The notes beneath the pieces are model-generated. The model worked only from the letters and a program-made list of their open reading frames with translations, ran no database searches and was not told the origin of the DNA. A stretch of DNA of 51,942 nucleotides from Legionella bononiensis (lineage in GTDB: Bacteria; Pseudomonadota; Gammaproteobacteria; Legionellales; Legionellaceae). Below are positions 35,925 through 45,221 of this stretch, one piece after another. A program made the translations under genes and the position numbers. Position 1 is the stretch's first letter; each line of letters opens with the position of its first letter. Location of the stretch: NCBI RefSeq assembly GCF_016786215.1, contig NZ_JADOBG010000018.1:1-51942 (forward strand), written 5' to 3'.

Positions 35925-36365
35925 ATGGCTGAGACAAATACAGAGAGTAATGTTATCTACTTTACCCGATTGCATTGGGTTATATTTTTTGGACCCATAC
36001 TGGGTTTGGGAATAGCTATTGCACTTTATGTGTACATTGTCCAATTGCGACAAGTTAGCCTCATCCTGGTAGTATTTGCATTAATTTGGATTTTGATGAC
36101 CTGGGTTACCTTCTATTTTTCTTCCATAACAATTAAAAGAAAACAGGTTATTTTACGAACCGGAATTATAGTCAGGCAGACAGTTGACATCCCATTGAGT
36201 AAAATTGAAACCATAGACATCCGTCAATCCATTTTAGGAAGTATTTTGCGATACGGCTCTTTGGTAATTACTGGGACAGGTGGAACACGCCATTTAATCA
36301 ATTTTTTACATCATCCATTAACCTGTAGACGTTACATTGAACAGTTGATGAATGAACCTCAATAA
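35925..36365 (+). CDS. Membrane-anchored bacterial PH (bPH2/YdbS-like) protein
   Basis: 146 residues. Two N-terminal membrane helices (HWVIFFGPILGLGIAIALYVYIV and LILVVFALIWILMTWVTFYF) precede a soluble domain of the bPH2 / DUF304 type: ITIKRKQVILRTGIIVRQTVDIPLSKIETIDIRQSILGSIL, then YGSLVITGTGGTRHLI. In this family the turn after VDIPLSKIE and the conserved YG are diagnostic. The function is unknown; the fold resembles eukaryotic PH domains. A GAAGGTG Shine-Dalgarno precedes the ATG. It ends convergent with the DUF4239-like gene. Confidence 0.8.
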   Translation: MAETNTESNVIYFTRLHWVIFFGPILGLGIAIALYVYIVQLRQVSLILVVFALIWILMTWVTFYFSSITIKRKQVILRTGIIVRQTVDIPLSKIETIDIRQSILGSILRYGSLVITGTGGTRHLINFLHHPLTCRRYIEQLMNEPQ

Positions 36366-36439
36366 TTGCCATAAATGAGCGTTGGGAATACTACTTCCTG
36401 ACCTCACTGGCGCACTCTACTGTCTTATATCGGTTTAAT

Positions 36440-37237
36440 CTAATCGGTCGTTTTATCAGGGAACTCACTCAAAGCTCCCTTATAATAATCGATATTGGTT
36501 ACATTAATTTCTCCCGAATAAGGGTAATCAAAATTAAGCGCCAGAGCTAAATTTAAACCCAATAAGCCAGAAAAAAGAAGTATTGGTGTCAGATTAATGA
36601 TGTTGTCTTTCCCTCGAATCAAACCCACTATCATGGCCAAAAATATGGAGTATGCAAATACAGTATTGATTAAGGTTTTAGGGATAATACTGTCAATTTT
36701 ACTAAGTCTGTCCCTGCGGCTCATTAGAATATTGTTCACGTTTGTGGTCACCAAGGAATGATAAAGTTGATCCTGGTAAGTACTTGCCGGTAAATTTTGT
36801 ATCTGAGTATACAGTTTGTCCAGGCTCTTCCATGCCGCAGGACTTTCCTGTCCATGACGCATGGAATTCCATTCATCAACTCGGACGTGGACTGTATAAT
36901 TAATGATACTTTGTTTGAGTTCTTGCTGATATTTGGGAGGAAACGCGGCGATATTTCTAAGCATAACTGCCAGATAATAGGCCTCTTTAGACGCGGCATT
37001 CCTGGCTTCCTGCTGGTAATTCCATGTGTTAATAATAATGAATGCAAGCAAAACAAAAAAACCACTGGCCAATATACCCATTAGTGTATTCGTTAATTTT
37101 ACATGTTCTGTATCAGCAGAAATATGAAACCAGGGAGTTGAAATACGTGAAAAAATATAAGTAATACACATAAACAACAACATTAACAAAATGACTAACA
37201 GGTTAAATGGTATGGTGTTTATTAGTTCCCTAAACAT
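36440..37237 (-). CDS. DUF4239-like integral membrane protein
   Basis: 265 residues from ATG 37237. An in-frame ATG at 37243 directly abuts the AAGGA Shine-Dalgarno, whereas 37237 has a correct 6-nt spacing. There are four predicted membrane segments: two N-terminal (NLLVILLMLLFMCITYIFS; GILASGFFVLLAFIIINTW) and two C-terminal (TVFAYSIFLAMIVGLI; LTPILLFSGLLGLNLALAL). A soluble helical middle part contains NYQQEARNAASKEAYYLAVMLRN. The layout and the ASKEA motif fit the DUF4239 family, distantly like bestrophin channels. The function is unknown. It follows topA after an inverted-repeat element. Confidence 0.7.
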   Translation of the reverse strand: MFRELINTIPFNLLVILLMLLFMCITYIFSRISTPWFHISADTEHVKLTNTLMGILASGFFVLLAFIIINTWNYQQEARNAASKEAYYLAVMLRNIAAFPPKYQQELKQSIINYTVHVRVDEWNSMRHGQESPAAWKSLDKLYTQIQNLPASTYQDQLYHSLVTTNVNNILMSRRDRLSKIDSIIPKTLINTVFAYSIFLAMIVGLIRGKDNIINLTPILLFSGLLGLNLALALNFDYPYSGEINVTNIDYYKGALSEFPDKTTD

Positions 37238-37250
37238 GTGCATTCCTTAT

Positions 37251-37331
37251 ACAGGACTTATGAAAAATCTCCCAATCTCTTCGTTAAAAGAAATTTTTGC
37301 CTCGACCTTGGGCTTTTTTCGTAAGTCCTGT
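37251..37331. repeat. 81-bp inverted-repeat element (repeat copy 2)
   Basis: Ends acaggacttatgaaaaa (37251-37267) and tttttcgtaagtcctgt (37315-37331) are inverted and match at 16 of 17 positions. The stretch 37251-37284 is also the reverse-complement counterpart of the repeat at 26071-26104. It fills most of the gap between topA and the DUF4239-like gene. Size and ends resemble a small miniature inverted-repeat element. No target duplication is obvious. Confidence 0.6.
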
Positions 37332-37353
37332 TTTTGCGAAAAAATCCCAGTCT

Positions 37354-39633
37354 CTATTCTTCCTTATGGGAATATCCACAACCTTCGCGTGGGCATAAAA
37401 TTTGACGACCAAATTTTTTGCTTTCTTTTACAGTAAGTATAGGCCATGCACACTGAGGGCAGGGTTTATCAATGGGTTCATTCCACAAAGCATAATCGCA
37501 TTTGGGATAGTCTCCGCAGGAATAGAAAATTTTTCCTTTCCTGGATTTTCTCTGCAGAATTTTGGCTTGATTGCATTTAGGGCAGACAACGCCAGTATCA
37601 GCCGGTTTTTCCAGAGGCTCCATATGCTTGCATTGAGGGTAATTGCTGCATCCAATAAATCGACCATAGCGTCCGGTTTTAATATGCAAAACACTGGAAC
37701 AAAGAGGGCAATTTCTGCCTTCTACAATTTCAGGTTCTGTTTTTTCACTGTCCTGACCACCCATATCCTGAGTGTAATCACATTCAGGGTAACCAGTGCA
37801 CCCAATAAAGCGCCCGCGTTTACCAAGTCGTATTGATAATGGCTTTTGGCATTTTGGGCATAGTTCTTCCAAAATTTCAGTAGTTACATCTTTCCTCTGC
37901 ACCTGTTCATCTATATTTTGAATTTGTTGTACAAAGGGCTGCCAGAATTCTTCCAATACGGGGATCCATTCTTTTTCTCCTCGAGCTACTGCATCAAGTG
38001 TATCTTCAAGGCCTGCTGTAAATTTATAGTCAACGTAGCGGGTAAAATAGCTGGTCAAAAAACGATTGACTATACGGCCAACATCAGTTGGCAGAAAACG
38101 TTTTTTATCAACTACTACATATTCCCGTTGTTGCAGGGTATGGATAATGGCCGCATAAGTGGAAGGCCGTCCGATATCATATTCTTCCAGCGCTTTTACA
38201 AGAGTCGCTTCGGAATATCGTGGAGGTGGTTCTGTAAAATGCTGGTTGGCTTCAATATCAACAATTTTAACTTGATCACCCACTGTAAATGGAGGGAGTA
38301 TGCTTCCTTCGTTATCATCATCTTTAGAATCATCACGTCCTTCCTCATATACAGTAAGAAAGCCTGGAAATGTGACAGTGGAACCATTCGCCCTGAACAG
38401 ATTACCTTCACCACAACTAAAATCTACTGCGACCGTATCCATAATCGCATCTTCCATTTGGCACGCTATGGTTCGTTTCCAGATTAGGCTGTAGAGTTTG
38501 AACTGATCGGTGGTCAATGCTTCCTGTACCATTTCAGGAGAACGTTTAACCGAAGTGGGTCTTATTGCTTCATGCGCTTCCTGAGCGTTTTTGGATTTTG
38601 TTTTGTATAGTCGAGGTGTTTTAGGGCAATTGTCTGCGCCATAGCGTTGAGTAATATATTCTCGAACTTCATCTATAGCTTCAGCCGCTAGATTAACTGA
38701 ATCGGTACGCATATAGGTGATAAGACCTACTGTACCTGTTCCAATATCGATACCTTCATATAACTGCTGTGCCACCATCATTGATTTGCGAGCAGTGAAT
38801 CCCAGTTTTCTCGCTGCTTCCTGTTGTAGGGTTGAAGTAATAAATGGTGGGGAAGGCTTTCGTTTACGTTGTTTCTTCTCGATCTGAGTAACAGATAAAT
38901 AACCTTGAGCCTGTTTAATTAACTCATCTTTTATCTGGTGAGCCTGTTCTTGCTGAGTGACTGTAAATTGTTGTACTTTTTCATTTTTATATTGGGTTAA
39001 TCTGGCTTCGAATCCTGTATTTGCATGATGGCATTGAGCAAGGATCTTCCAATATTCCTGCGAAATAAAGCGTTCAATTTCTTCTTCTCGCTCGACTATC
39101 AGGCGAAGAGCAGGGCTTTGTACTCGTCCTGCTGAGAGTCCGCGGCGGATTTTTTTCCAAAGCAGGGGTGATAAATTAAAACCAACCAGATAGTCCAGTG
39201 CACGTCGTGCCTGTTGCGCATTGACTAAATCCATGGAAATGGTGCGTGGATTATTGATGGCATCCTGAATGGCTGATTTGGTGATTTCATTAAAGAAAAT
39301 TCGATGTACAGGTTTATCTTTAATCAGATTTCGATCGTTCATTAATTCAAATATATGCCAGGATATGGCTTCGCCTTCTCTATCAGGGTCAGTTGCGAGC
39401 AGTAATGAGTCTGATTTTTTTAGTGCCTTGGCTATAGTTTCAATATGTCGTGCATTCTTTTCGATAGGTGCATAAGTCATATTGAAGTGATTATCTGGAT
39501 TGACTGAACCTTTACGTGCAGGCAAATCTCGAACGTGGCCATAGGATGCGAGTACGTCATAATCGTTACCCAGATACTTTTGAATTGTTTTGGCTTTAGC
39601 AGGCGATTCTACGATCACCAGGTGTTTACTCAT
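37354..39633 (-). CDS. topA: DNA topoisomerase I
   Basis: The start is ATG 39633 (759 residues, MSKHLVIVESPAKAKTIQKYLG), preceded by GGAAAGG; a frame reaching 39687 adds an unrelated 18 residues. Type IA topoisomerase that relaxes negative supercoils. The TOPRIM domain has ATDPDREGEAISWH. The active-site Tyr lies in GLITYMRTDSVNL, with PTSVKRSPE and IGRPSTYAAIIHTLQ following. The C-terminus carries four zinc ribbons (CPKC..GCTGYPEC, CPLC..GCSNYPQC, CPKC..SCGDYPKC, CPQC..CPREGC), one more than E. coli usually shows. The order dprA-smg-topA is common in gammaproteobacteria. Confidence 0.97.
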   Translation of the reverse strand: MSKHLVIVESPAKAKTIQKYLGNDYDVLASYGHVRDLPARKGSVNPDNHFNMTYAPIEKNARHIETIAKALKKSDSLLLATDPDREGEAISWHIFELMNDRNLIKDKPVHRIFFNEITKSAIQDAINNPRTISMDLVNAQQARRALDYLVGFNLSPLLWKKIRRGLSAGRVQSPALRLIVEREEEIERFISQEYWKILAQCHHANTGFEARLTQYKNEKVQQFTVTQQEQAHQIKDELIKQAQGYLSVTQIEKKQRKRKPSPPFITSTLQQEAARKLGFTARKSMMVAQQLYEGIDIGTGTVGLITYMRTDSVNLAAEAIDEVREYITQRYGADNCPKTPRLYKTKSKNAQEAHEAIRPTSVKRSPEMVQEALTTDQFKLYSLIWKRTIACQMEDAIMDTVAVDFSCGEGNLFRANGSTVTFPGFLTVYEEGRDDSKDDDNEGSILPPFTVGDQVKIVDIEANQHFTEPPPRYSEATLVKALEEYDIGRPSTYAAIIHTLQQREYVVVDKKRFLPTDVGRIVNRFLTSYFTRYVDYKFTAGLEDTLDAVARGEKEWIPVLEEFWQPFVQQIQNIDEQVQRKDVTTEILEELCPKCQKPLSIRLGKRGRFIGCTGYPECDYTQDMGGQDSEKTEPEIVEGRNCPLCSSVLHIKTGRYGRFIGCSNYPQCKHMEPLEKPADTGVVCPKCNQAKILQRKSRKGKIFYSCGDYPKCDYALWNEPIDKPCPQCAWPILTVKESKKFGRQILCPREGCGYSHKEE

Positions 39634-39720
39634 ATGAAATAAACCTTTCCTTAAAATTGGTAGTTTGTGTTCACCAAGCGTTGACACTATAAATAATTGG
39701 TGACTATGTATTAAAGATAC

Positions 39721-40158
39721 TTAATTTAATGTTAGTTCATCTTCTGTTTGGTATAGCACAAGATCAAGAAAAGCCAAATGTTCTTCATCCATGTGGTTTT
39801 CCAGAACGTTTCTGATGGTCCATTTTGTTTCCTGCAAAGTGACTATACGAGATTCAGAACTGTGTAATTGGTTGATTATTAATTCAAACAGATTAACATC
39901 AATTATACCCCATAATTTCATTCGCATTAGAAATTGATAACTGGCTTTTGTCAATTTCATTTGTTCTTCATAAGTAAAAATGCGTATCGATTTTTCCTGG
40001 GCTGTTTTAATAAATAAAGCCTGATCTTCTGTATCGAATATCTCATCATCTTCTGTGAGTTCCGGTATGCCCTGATCATTGGATTTATGGCTTTTTTGGA
40101 GTTGATTTAGACTTTTTTCAAATAAATTCAATAACATTTCAAATAAGTTATCTTTCAT
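39721..40158 (-). CDS. smg: Smg family protein (DUF494)
   Basis: 145 residues, acidic, mostly helical. It starts MKDNLFEMLLNLFEKSL and contains LTKASYQFLMRMKLWGIIDVNLFELIINQL and, near the end, EEHLAFLDLVLYQTEDE, which match the Smg/DUF494 family. It begins one base after the dprA stop and precedes topA, the standard order for this family. Its biochemical role is unknown; genetic linkage with dprA suggests DNA metabolism. Confidence 0.9.
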   Translation of the reverse strand: MKDNLFEMLLNLFEKSLNQLQKSHKSNDQGIPELTEDDEIFDTEDQALFIKTAQEKSIRIFTYEEQMKLTKASYQFLMRMKLWGIIDVNLFELIINQLHSSESRIVTLQETKWTIRNVLENHMDEEHLAFLDLVLYQTEDELTLN

Positions 40159-40159
40159 A

Positions 40160-41233
40160 TTAACACCTTATATAGCCACCAGGTACGGCCTTAACAGCAC
40201 CTTGTAATTCTAATTCTGCAAGTTCACCAGTAACTTGTTCGACAGTATATCCACTACGTACAATGATTTGATCGATACTCGTCATTTCAAAGCCAATGAA
40301 CTTTACTAGGTTTTCATTCCCGCTGGCAAGGGAAAAAAATGATTTATCAGCAGTTAACTGCAGAGATTCAATTCTTAGTTCCTCCAGTACATCGGTTACT
40401 GAGGTCACCAGTTTAGCCCCTTGTTGTAATAAATAATGACAGCCTCGGGCTAATGGGTTATGGATGGAGCCTGGAATAGCCAATACATCCCTGTTTTGCT
40501 CCAATGCCATTTTGGCAGTGATTAAAGATCCACTTCTAATTGCTGCCTCAACAACCAGAATGCATAATGATAAACCGCTTATTATACGATTTCTGCGTGG
40601 AAAATGTCCAGCGATTGGTGGACTATTTAATGGAAATTCGCTCAAAATCAGACCATTTTGAGTAATTTGTTCAGCCAGTTTGGTATGTCGGCGGGGATAG
40701 ATGCAATCTATTCCAGTGCCTAAGACGGCTATAGTTGTTCCATGTGCTTCAATACACCCAGTATGTGCTTGTCCATCAATACCCAATGCCAATCCACTGA
40801 CTATGGTAATTCCATGGGAGGCAAGTGCTTTAGCAAAGCTCCTGGCATTTTCACTTCCGGTAATAGATGGATTGCGACTGCCGACTACGGCTAGTCTGGG
40901 GTGATCGAATGCGGATAACTGGCCTTTTGCATATAAAATTACGGGAGGATCACTAATCTCTTTTAATAGCTCAGGGTAATCCGGAGAATTCCAGGTCAAT
41001 AAATGATGATCGGATGCCGCATTTTGCCAGGCTAAATCCTCTTGAATCAGATCCAGATCAAACTCAGTAATTGTTTGGGCTAAGACGGAAGGTAAGCCAG
41101 CTGCTTCCATGTCTGGTTTTGAGAGACGAAACAGTTCCTTTAAATCCGGCCAGCGCTGAAGCAGTTTCCTTACAGTGCGAGGACCAACTTTGTTCATCCG
41201 GTTTAATGCGAGTAAAAAAGGTAAATTGTTCAT
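40160..41233 (-). CDS. dprA: DNA processing protein DprA (RecA loader in transformation)
   Basis: 357 residues. An N-terminal helical SAM-like domain (FLLALNRMNKVGPRTVRKLL) precedes a Rossmann fold with AVVGSRNPSITG, IVSGLALGIDGQAHTG, AVLGTGIDCIYPRRH, SEFPLNSPPIAGHFPRRNRII and EAAIRSGSLITAKMALEQ. The C-terminal winged helix (IDQIIVRSGYTVEQVTGELAELELQGAVKAVPGGYIR) has the DprA shape. DprA binds incoming single-stranded DNA and loads RecA; Legionella is naturally competent. Its ATG overlaps the upstream LysM gene stop by four bases (ATGA), so the two are translationally coupled. Confidence 0.96.
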   Translation of the reverse strand: MNNLPFLLALNRMNKVGPRTVRKLLQRWPDLKELFRLSKPDMEAAGLPSVLAQTITEFDLDLIQEDLAWQNAASDHHLLTWNSPDYPELLKEISDPPVILYAKGQLSAFDHPRLAVVGSRNPSITGSENARSFAKALASHGITIVSGLALGIDGQAHTGCIEAHGTTIAVLGTGIDCIYPRRHTKLAEQITQNGLILSEFPLNSPPIAGHFPRRNRIISGLSLCILVVEAAIRSGSLITAKMALEQNRDVLAIPGSIHNPLARGCHYLLQQGAKLVTSVTDVLEELRIESLQLTADKSFFSLASGNENLVKFIGFEMTSIDQIIVRSGYTVEQVTGELAELELQGAVKAVPGGYIRC

Positions 41234-42267
41234 GGGTTCGTAACGCTATCCATTAAGTAAACAGCTCGGGTAGACCGAACGATTAAAGCAAAACTGGTTT
41301 TGGTGAATGTGCGAAATACCAAAGCTTCTCCAATCCGTTCGGGAGGCAGATTAATTGGAATCAGTGGATTCTTGGGATCGCGAATGATCCTTTTTTTACC
41401 GTAGATGCCAAGAACATCACCCGCCTCTATTCCCGAAACTGCGCCAAGATTAATGACGATGACACTACCCACCGCAACCTGACTGTTACCTAAGGGCATG
41501 CCACCAGGCATTTCAATAATATAGCCTGAAACGTTTCGAGAGGGTGCTTTGGGCTCGAAGTACATATCAAATTCTGGGCTGTTGTTGATCAGTACCTTAT
41601 CCAGTTTTTTGATTCCAACCCGGATGTTGGTCAGTAATAAGGTAGCTGGCTCACCACCGGCAACCAATTCACCGTAGCCAACAAGATTGGCGTTATAACC
41701 TAACAGTTCATTGGTAATTGGATCGATGTAGTTTTTTCCACCCCTAAATACTGAGTAAGCAATCGTACCGCCTTTGGGCATTTCTGGAGAAGGATGTAAT
41801 CCTTTAACATAGACTTGATCTCCTTGTCCACCTAACATGTGCTCTCCCATGAACGCTACGACATAGGGCGCGCGGGTGAGTACATCTTCATCAAGTACTA
41901 ATGATTCATCTAAAAATGGTTTTAAGTCCACTAAGGGTATTGGTGGTATCGCTTCATCAGCCGGACGAGCGCGGACTCTGGGTGAAAGCTTGATTGTGCC
42001 GTTGGACAACACTCTTATATAAGGCTGGTTTTGATAATAATCCAGAATTAATACCGCGCCAGGATATAAACGATTGGGATTTTGGATGTTGGGATTGGCC
42101 CTCCATAATGACTTCCATTCCCATGGGTTTTTGAGATATTTATTGGCAATGCTCCATAAGCTATCTCCATGTTGAACAACATACCGTTGGGGAGAGTCAT
42201 CTCTCAGGCTTAACGCATGGTTCACCGGAGATAATAAAAAACATAATAAAATGAGCAAATATCTCAT
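41230..42267 (-). CDS. LysM-domain periplasmic protein
   Basis: 345 residues with a signal peptide (MRYLLILLCFLLSPVNHALS). The N-terminal LysM domain (about 27-80: VVQHGDSLWSIANKYLKNPWEWKSLWRANP, ending RLYPGAVLIL) binds peptidoglycan. The remaining 250 residues are beta-rich and contain VIVINLGAVSGIEAGDVLGIYGK; this is the architecture of the LysM protein found beside dprA in many gammaproteobacteria. Role unknown, probably cell-wall related. It is divergent from def, and its start overlaps a short plus-strand ORF. Confidence 0.9.
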   Translation of the reverse strand: MRYLLILLCFLLSPVNHALSLRDDSPQRYVVQHGDSLWSIANKYLKNPWEWKSLWRANPNIQNPNRLYPGAVLILDYYQNQPYIRVLSNGTIKLSPRVRARPADEAIPPIPLVDLKPFLDESLVLDEDVLTRAPYVVAFMGEHMLGGQGDQVYVKGLHPSPEMPKGGTIAYSVFRGGKNYIDPITNELLGYNANLVGYGELVAGGEPATLLLTNIRVGIKKLDKVLINNSPEFDMYFEPKAPSRNVSGYIIEMPGGMPLGNSQVAVGSVIVINLGAVSGIEAGDVLGIYGKKRIIRDPKNPLIPINLPPERIGEALVFRTFTKTSFALIVRSTRAVYLMDSVTNP

Positions 42268-42427
42268 GTATCAATCCTTTGTCAGGCCTTGGCATCTTCT
42301 GGCTCTTGCACGCAAATATGGCTTTTCCCCAAGTTTCCTTATTTGTGACCAAGATTCAGGGCATCTTGCAGCATTACTCTATATGGGAGATAATATCATG
42401 ACTTTGATGTGGAGAACCAGATAAGCA

Positions 42428-42940
42428 ATGGCTATTAGAAAGATTCTTTATTTACCCGATGAACGTTTAAGAAAGATTGCCCAACCTGTTGTAAATTTTG
42501 ATGATGGTTTGCAAACTTTGATTGACGATATGTTTGATACTATGTATCACGCACGGGGAGTAGGGCTTGCTGCTCCACAAATCGGGGTTAGTTTGCGGTT
42601 GTCGGTGATTGATATTATCGGAGATAAAACGCAACAAATGGTTATCATTAACCCGGAAATAGTATCAGCTCATGGCGAGAAAGAATTTGAAGAAGGCTGT
42701 TTATCAGTTCCTGGTGCCTATGATACCGTTATCAGAGCAGAACATGTTACAGTAAAAGCGTTGGACCGTTTAGGTAAGCCTTTTGAAATATCGGGTGAAG
42801 GTTTACTTGCCGAATGTCTGCAGCATGAAATTGATCATTTAAACGGTAAATTGTTTGTTGATCTACTCTCCCCTTTAAAAAGAATGATGGCTCGTAGAAA
42901 ACTGGATAAATTCAAGCGTCAGCAAGCACGCAAATCATGA
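42428..42940 (+). CDS. def: Peptide deformylase
   Basis: 170 residues. Removes the formyl group from the initiator Met of new proteins. All three PDF motifs are intact: [20 protein letters not shown] (metal Cys) and [13 protein letters not shown] (two metal His and catalytic Glu). It is the first gene of a def-fmt-rsmB operon: fmt starts four bases before its stop. GGAGA lies 12 nt before the ATG. Confidence 0.97.
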   Translation: MAIRKILYLPDERLRKIAQPVVNFDDGLQTLIDDMFDTMYHARGVGLAAPQIGVSLRLSVIDIIGDKTQQMVIINPEIVSAHGEKEFEEGCLSVPGAYDTVIRAEHVTVKALDRLGKPFEISGEGLLAECLQHEIDHLNGKLFVDLLSPLKRMMARRKLDKFKRQQARKS

Positions 42941-43878
42941 GTGGATTATCGATTGTTTTTGCAGGTACGCCTGAATTTGGACTTCCATGCCTTGACGCTT
43001 TATACCAATCATCACATCAGGTGAAAGCTGTATACACCCAACCTGACAGACCTGCGGGCCGTGGCCGAAAATTGCAGGCTTCTGCAGTAAAGGAGTGGGC
43101 TCTGGCTCATGAGATTCCAGTTTATCAACCCCTTAATTTTAAAAATCCTGAAACAATTTCAGAGCTGGCGGCATTAAAACCGGATGTGATGATTGTCATT
43201 GCTTATGGACTTATATTGCCAAAAGCCGTTCTTGAAATTCCTCGCTTAGGGTGCATCAATGTACATGCGTCCTTGTTGCCACGATGGAGAGGCGCGTCTC
43301 CAATTCAACATGCTATTTTATATGGTGATGCGCAGTCAGGTGTAACCATTATGCAAATGGATGTCGGTATGGATACAGGCGATATGTTATCTACGGTCGA
43401 ATGCCCCATTACTTCGTTCGATACCGCAGGCAGTCTGCATGATAAGCTCGCTCAGTTGTCAGCTCAACCCTTATTGTCGACTTTGACCGCGTTAGCGGAA
43501 CATAAAGCGCATCCTGAAGCTCAAAATAATGAGTTAGCCACCTATGCAGGTAAAATCAATAAAGAAGATGCACGAATCAATTGGCATGATTCCGCCGACC
43601 AGATTGATTGCAGAATTCGAGCGTTTTATCCTTGGCCTATTGCGTATACCCTTGTTGGGGATGAAATACTCCGTATTCATAAAGCGCACTTATCCGAAAC
43701 AGTCAGTTCTCAACCTCCTGGTACCATTCTTCAAATAGATAAGAAAGGTATGTTGGTTGCTACAGGCAACAAGGCTATTTTAATTGAGGTGATTCAATTT
43801 CCTGGAGGAAAAGCTATTTCCATAGCAGATTGGTTGAATTCCGGAAAAACACAATTGCATGTAGGTTTAGTGTTGTAA
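42937..43878 (+). CDS. fmt: Methionyl-tRNA formyltransferase
   Basis: 313 residues. Formylates Met-tRNA for initiation. Motifs: [17 protein letters not shown] at the N-terminus, [41 protein letters not shown] (formyl-folate site and catalytic Asn-His...Asp) and [11 protein letters not shown]. The C-terminal domain begins near 205 ([11 protein letters not shown]). It overlaps def by four bases (ATGA) and its TAA overlaps the rsmB ATG (TAATG), giving a fully coupled operon. Confidence 0.97.
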   Translation: MSGLSIVFAGTPEFGLPCLDALYQSSHQVKAVYTQPDRPAGRGRKLQASAVKEWALAHEIPVYQPLNFKNPETISELAALKPDVMIVIAYGLILPKAVLEIPRLGCINVHASLLPRWRGASPIQHAILYGDAQSGVTIMQMDVGMDTGDMLSTVECPITSFDTAGSLHDKLAQLSAQPLLSTLTALAEHKAHPEAQNNELATYAGKINKEDARINWHDSADQIDCRIRAFYPWPIAYTLVGDEILRIHKAHLSETVSSQPPGTILQIDKKGMLVATGNKAILIEVIQFPGGKAISIADWLNSGKTQLHVGLVL

Positions 43879-45170
43879 TGAAAAATAATGAACGGTTACA
43901 TGCTTTAAAGATTTTAACCGCATTGATGGAAGAAAAATCCTCTTTATCACAATTGATGCCCGCTTCGGCAGAAGTGTCGCCAATGACCAAAGAACTGTGT
44001 TTTGGGTTTTGCCGTCATTATTTTCGTCTGGAACTAATAGCCGATTATCTGGTAGACAAAAGACCAAAGTCCATAGAGGTCTGGATAGCTTTATTGATAG
44101 GTCTTTATCAATTGCATTATATGAATAAGCCTGATTATGCCGTAGTCAAGGAAACAGTAGGGCTGCTTGAAAAAATAAAAAAGGGTTGGGCAAAGGGATT
44201 AGTTAATGCAGTCTTGCGTAATTTTTGCCGGCAACAACAGGAAATTTTAGCCAAGCTGGCCTCTCATCCTGTTTTTATATATGGACAACCACAATGGTTA
44301 CTACAACGTTTAAAGGCGGACTGGCCAGATGAATGGCAGGCTGTCTCTCAAGCGAATGACGCACATCCCCCAATGACTCTAAGAGTCAATGTCAGAACAA
44401 CTTCAGTTGAAGACTATTTAAAAGAATTAGCCAAGGCAGGTATCGAGGCAAATGCTCATCCCGTTGCCCCACAGGGTATAACATTGGTATCTCCCTGTGA
44501 TGTTCGTCAATTACCAGGATTTGCTGATGGAGTTGTATCGGTTCAGGATGGTGCTGCGCAACTGGCGGTATCTTTGTTGTCCTTAAAGCCCGAATTGCGA
44601 CTGTTAGATGCCTGTTGCGCACCGGGTGGGAAAACCTGTCACATTTTAGAATCAGAACCGGAACTGGCGCAATGCGTCGCTTTGGATGTCGATGCAAAAC
44701 GACTGAAGAGAGTGCAGGAGAATTTGGATAGATTAAAACTTAAAGCCACTTTGTTGCAAGGGGATGCGTCATTACCCCAAACCTGGTGGGATGGGACACC
44801 TTTTGATCGTATTCTCTTGGATGCACCCTGTTCCGCGACAGGGGTCATACGCAGGCATTCTGACATTAAATTACTCCGAACCAGTGAAGAGGTGCGTGCC
44901 GTTTCCCAAATTCAACAATCGATGTTGAATGCACTTTGGCCTTTACTTGCTCCGGGCGGTATTATGGTTTATGCCACTTGCTCTGTAATTGCTGTTGAAA
45001 ATGAACAACAAATTGCGGCATTTGTGGCAACCCATCCTGATTGTCAAGTGACACAGGGTAACTGGTCCTGGGGGCGAAAAACTGGCCATGGCCAGCAGAT
45101 TTTACCTGGTGAACAGGATATGGATGGTTTTTTTTATAGTGTATTAGTTAAATCTGAATTCAGCAGTTGA
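43878..45170 (+). CDS. rsmB: 16S rRNA (cytosine(967)-C(5))-methyltransferase RsmB
   Basis: 430 residues from ATG 43878, overlapping the fmt stop (TAATG); a longer frame back to 43830 lies inside fmt. An N-terminal NusB-like helical domain leads to a Rossmann methyltransferase domain: LLDACCAPGGKTCHILE (SAM site), VALDVDAKRLKRVQENL, LLDAPCSATGVIRRHSDIKLL (first active Cys) and VYATCSVIAVENEQQI (catalytic Cys). In many gammaproteobacteria trkA follows rsmB. Here the order breaks to accessory genes. Confidence 0.96.
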   Translation: MKNNERLHALKILTALMEEKSSLSQLMPASAEVSPMTKELCFGFCRHYFRLELIADYLVDKRPKSIEVWIALLIGLYQLHYMNKPDYAVVKETVGLLEKIKKGWAKGLVNAVLRNFCRQQQEILAKLASHPVFIYGQPQWLLQRLKADWPDEWQAVSQANDAHPPMTLRVNVRTTSVEDYLKELAKAGIEANAHPVAPQGITLVSPCDVRQLPGFADGVVSVQDGAAQLAVSLLSLKPELRLLDACCAPGGKTCHILESEPELAQCVALDVDAKRLKRVQENLDRLKLKATLLQGDASLPQTWWDGTPFDRILLDAPCSATGVIRRHSDIKLLRTSEEVRAVSQIQQSMLNALWPLLAPGGIMVYATCSVIAVENEQQIAAFVATHPDCQVTQGNWSWGRKTGHGQQILPGEQDMDGFFYSVLVKSEFSS

Positions 45171-45221
45171 CTCTAACCCTTAGGCTCGATTCAGCTGTTC
45201 AATATAAGTTAAGGATAATGA

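Noticed and set aside
37918..38487. 189-codon plus-strand ORF inside topA
   Set aside because: Antisense to topA with low-complexity aromatic composition and no motif.
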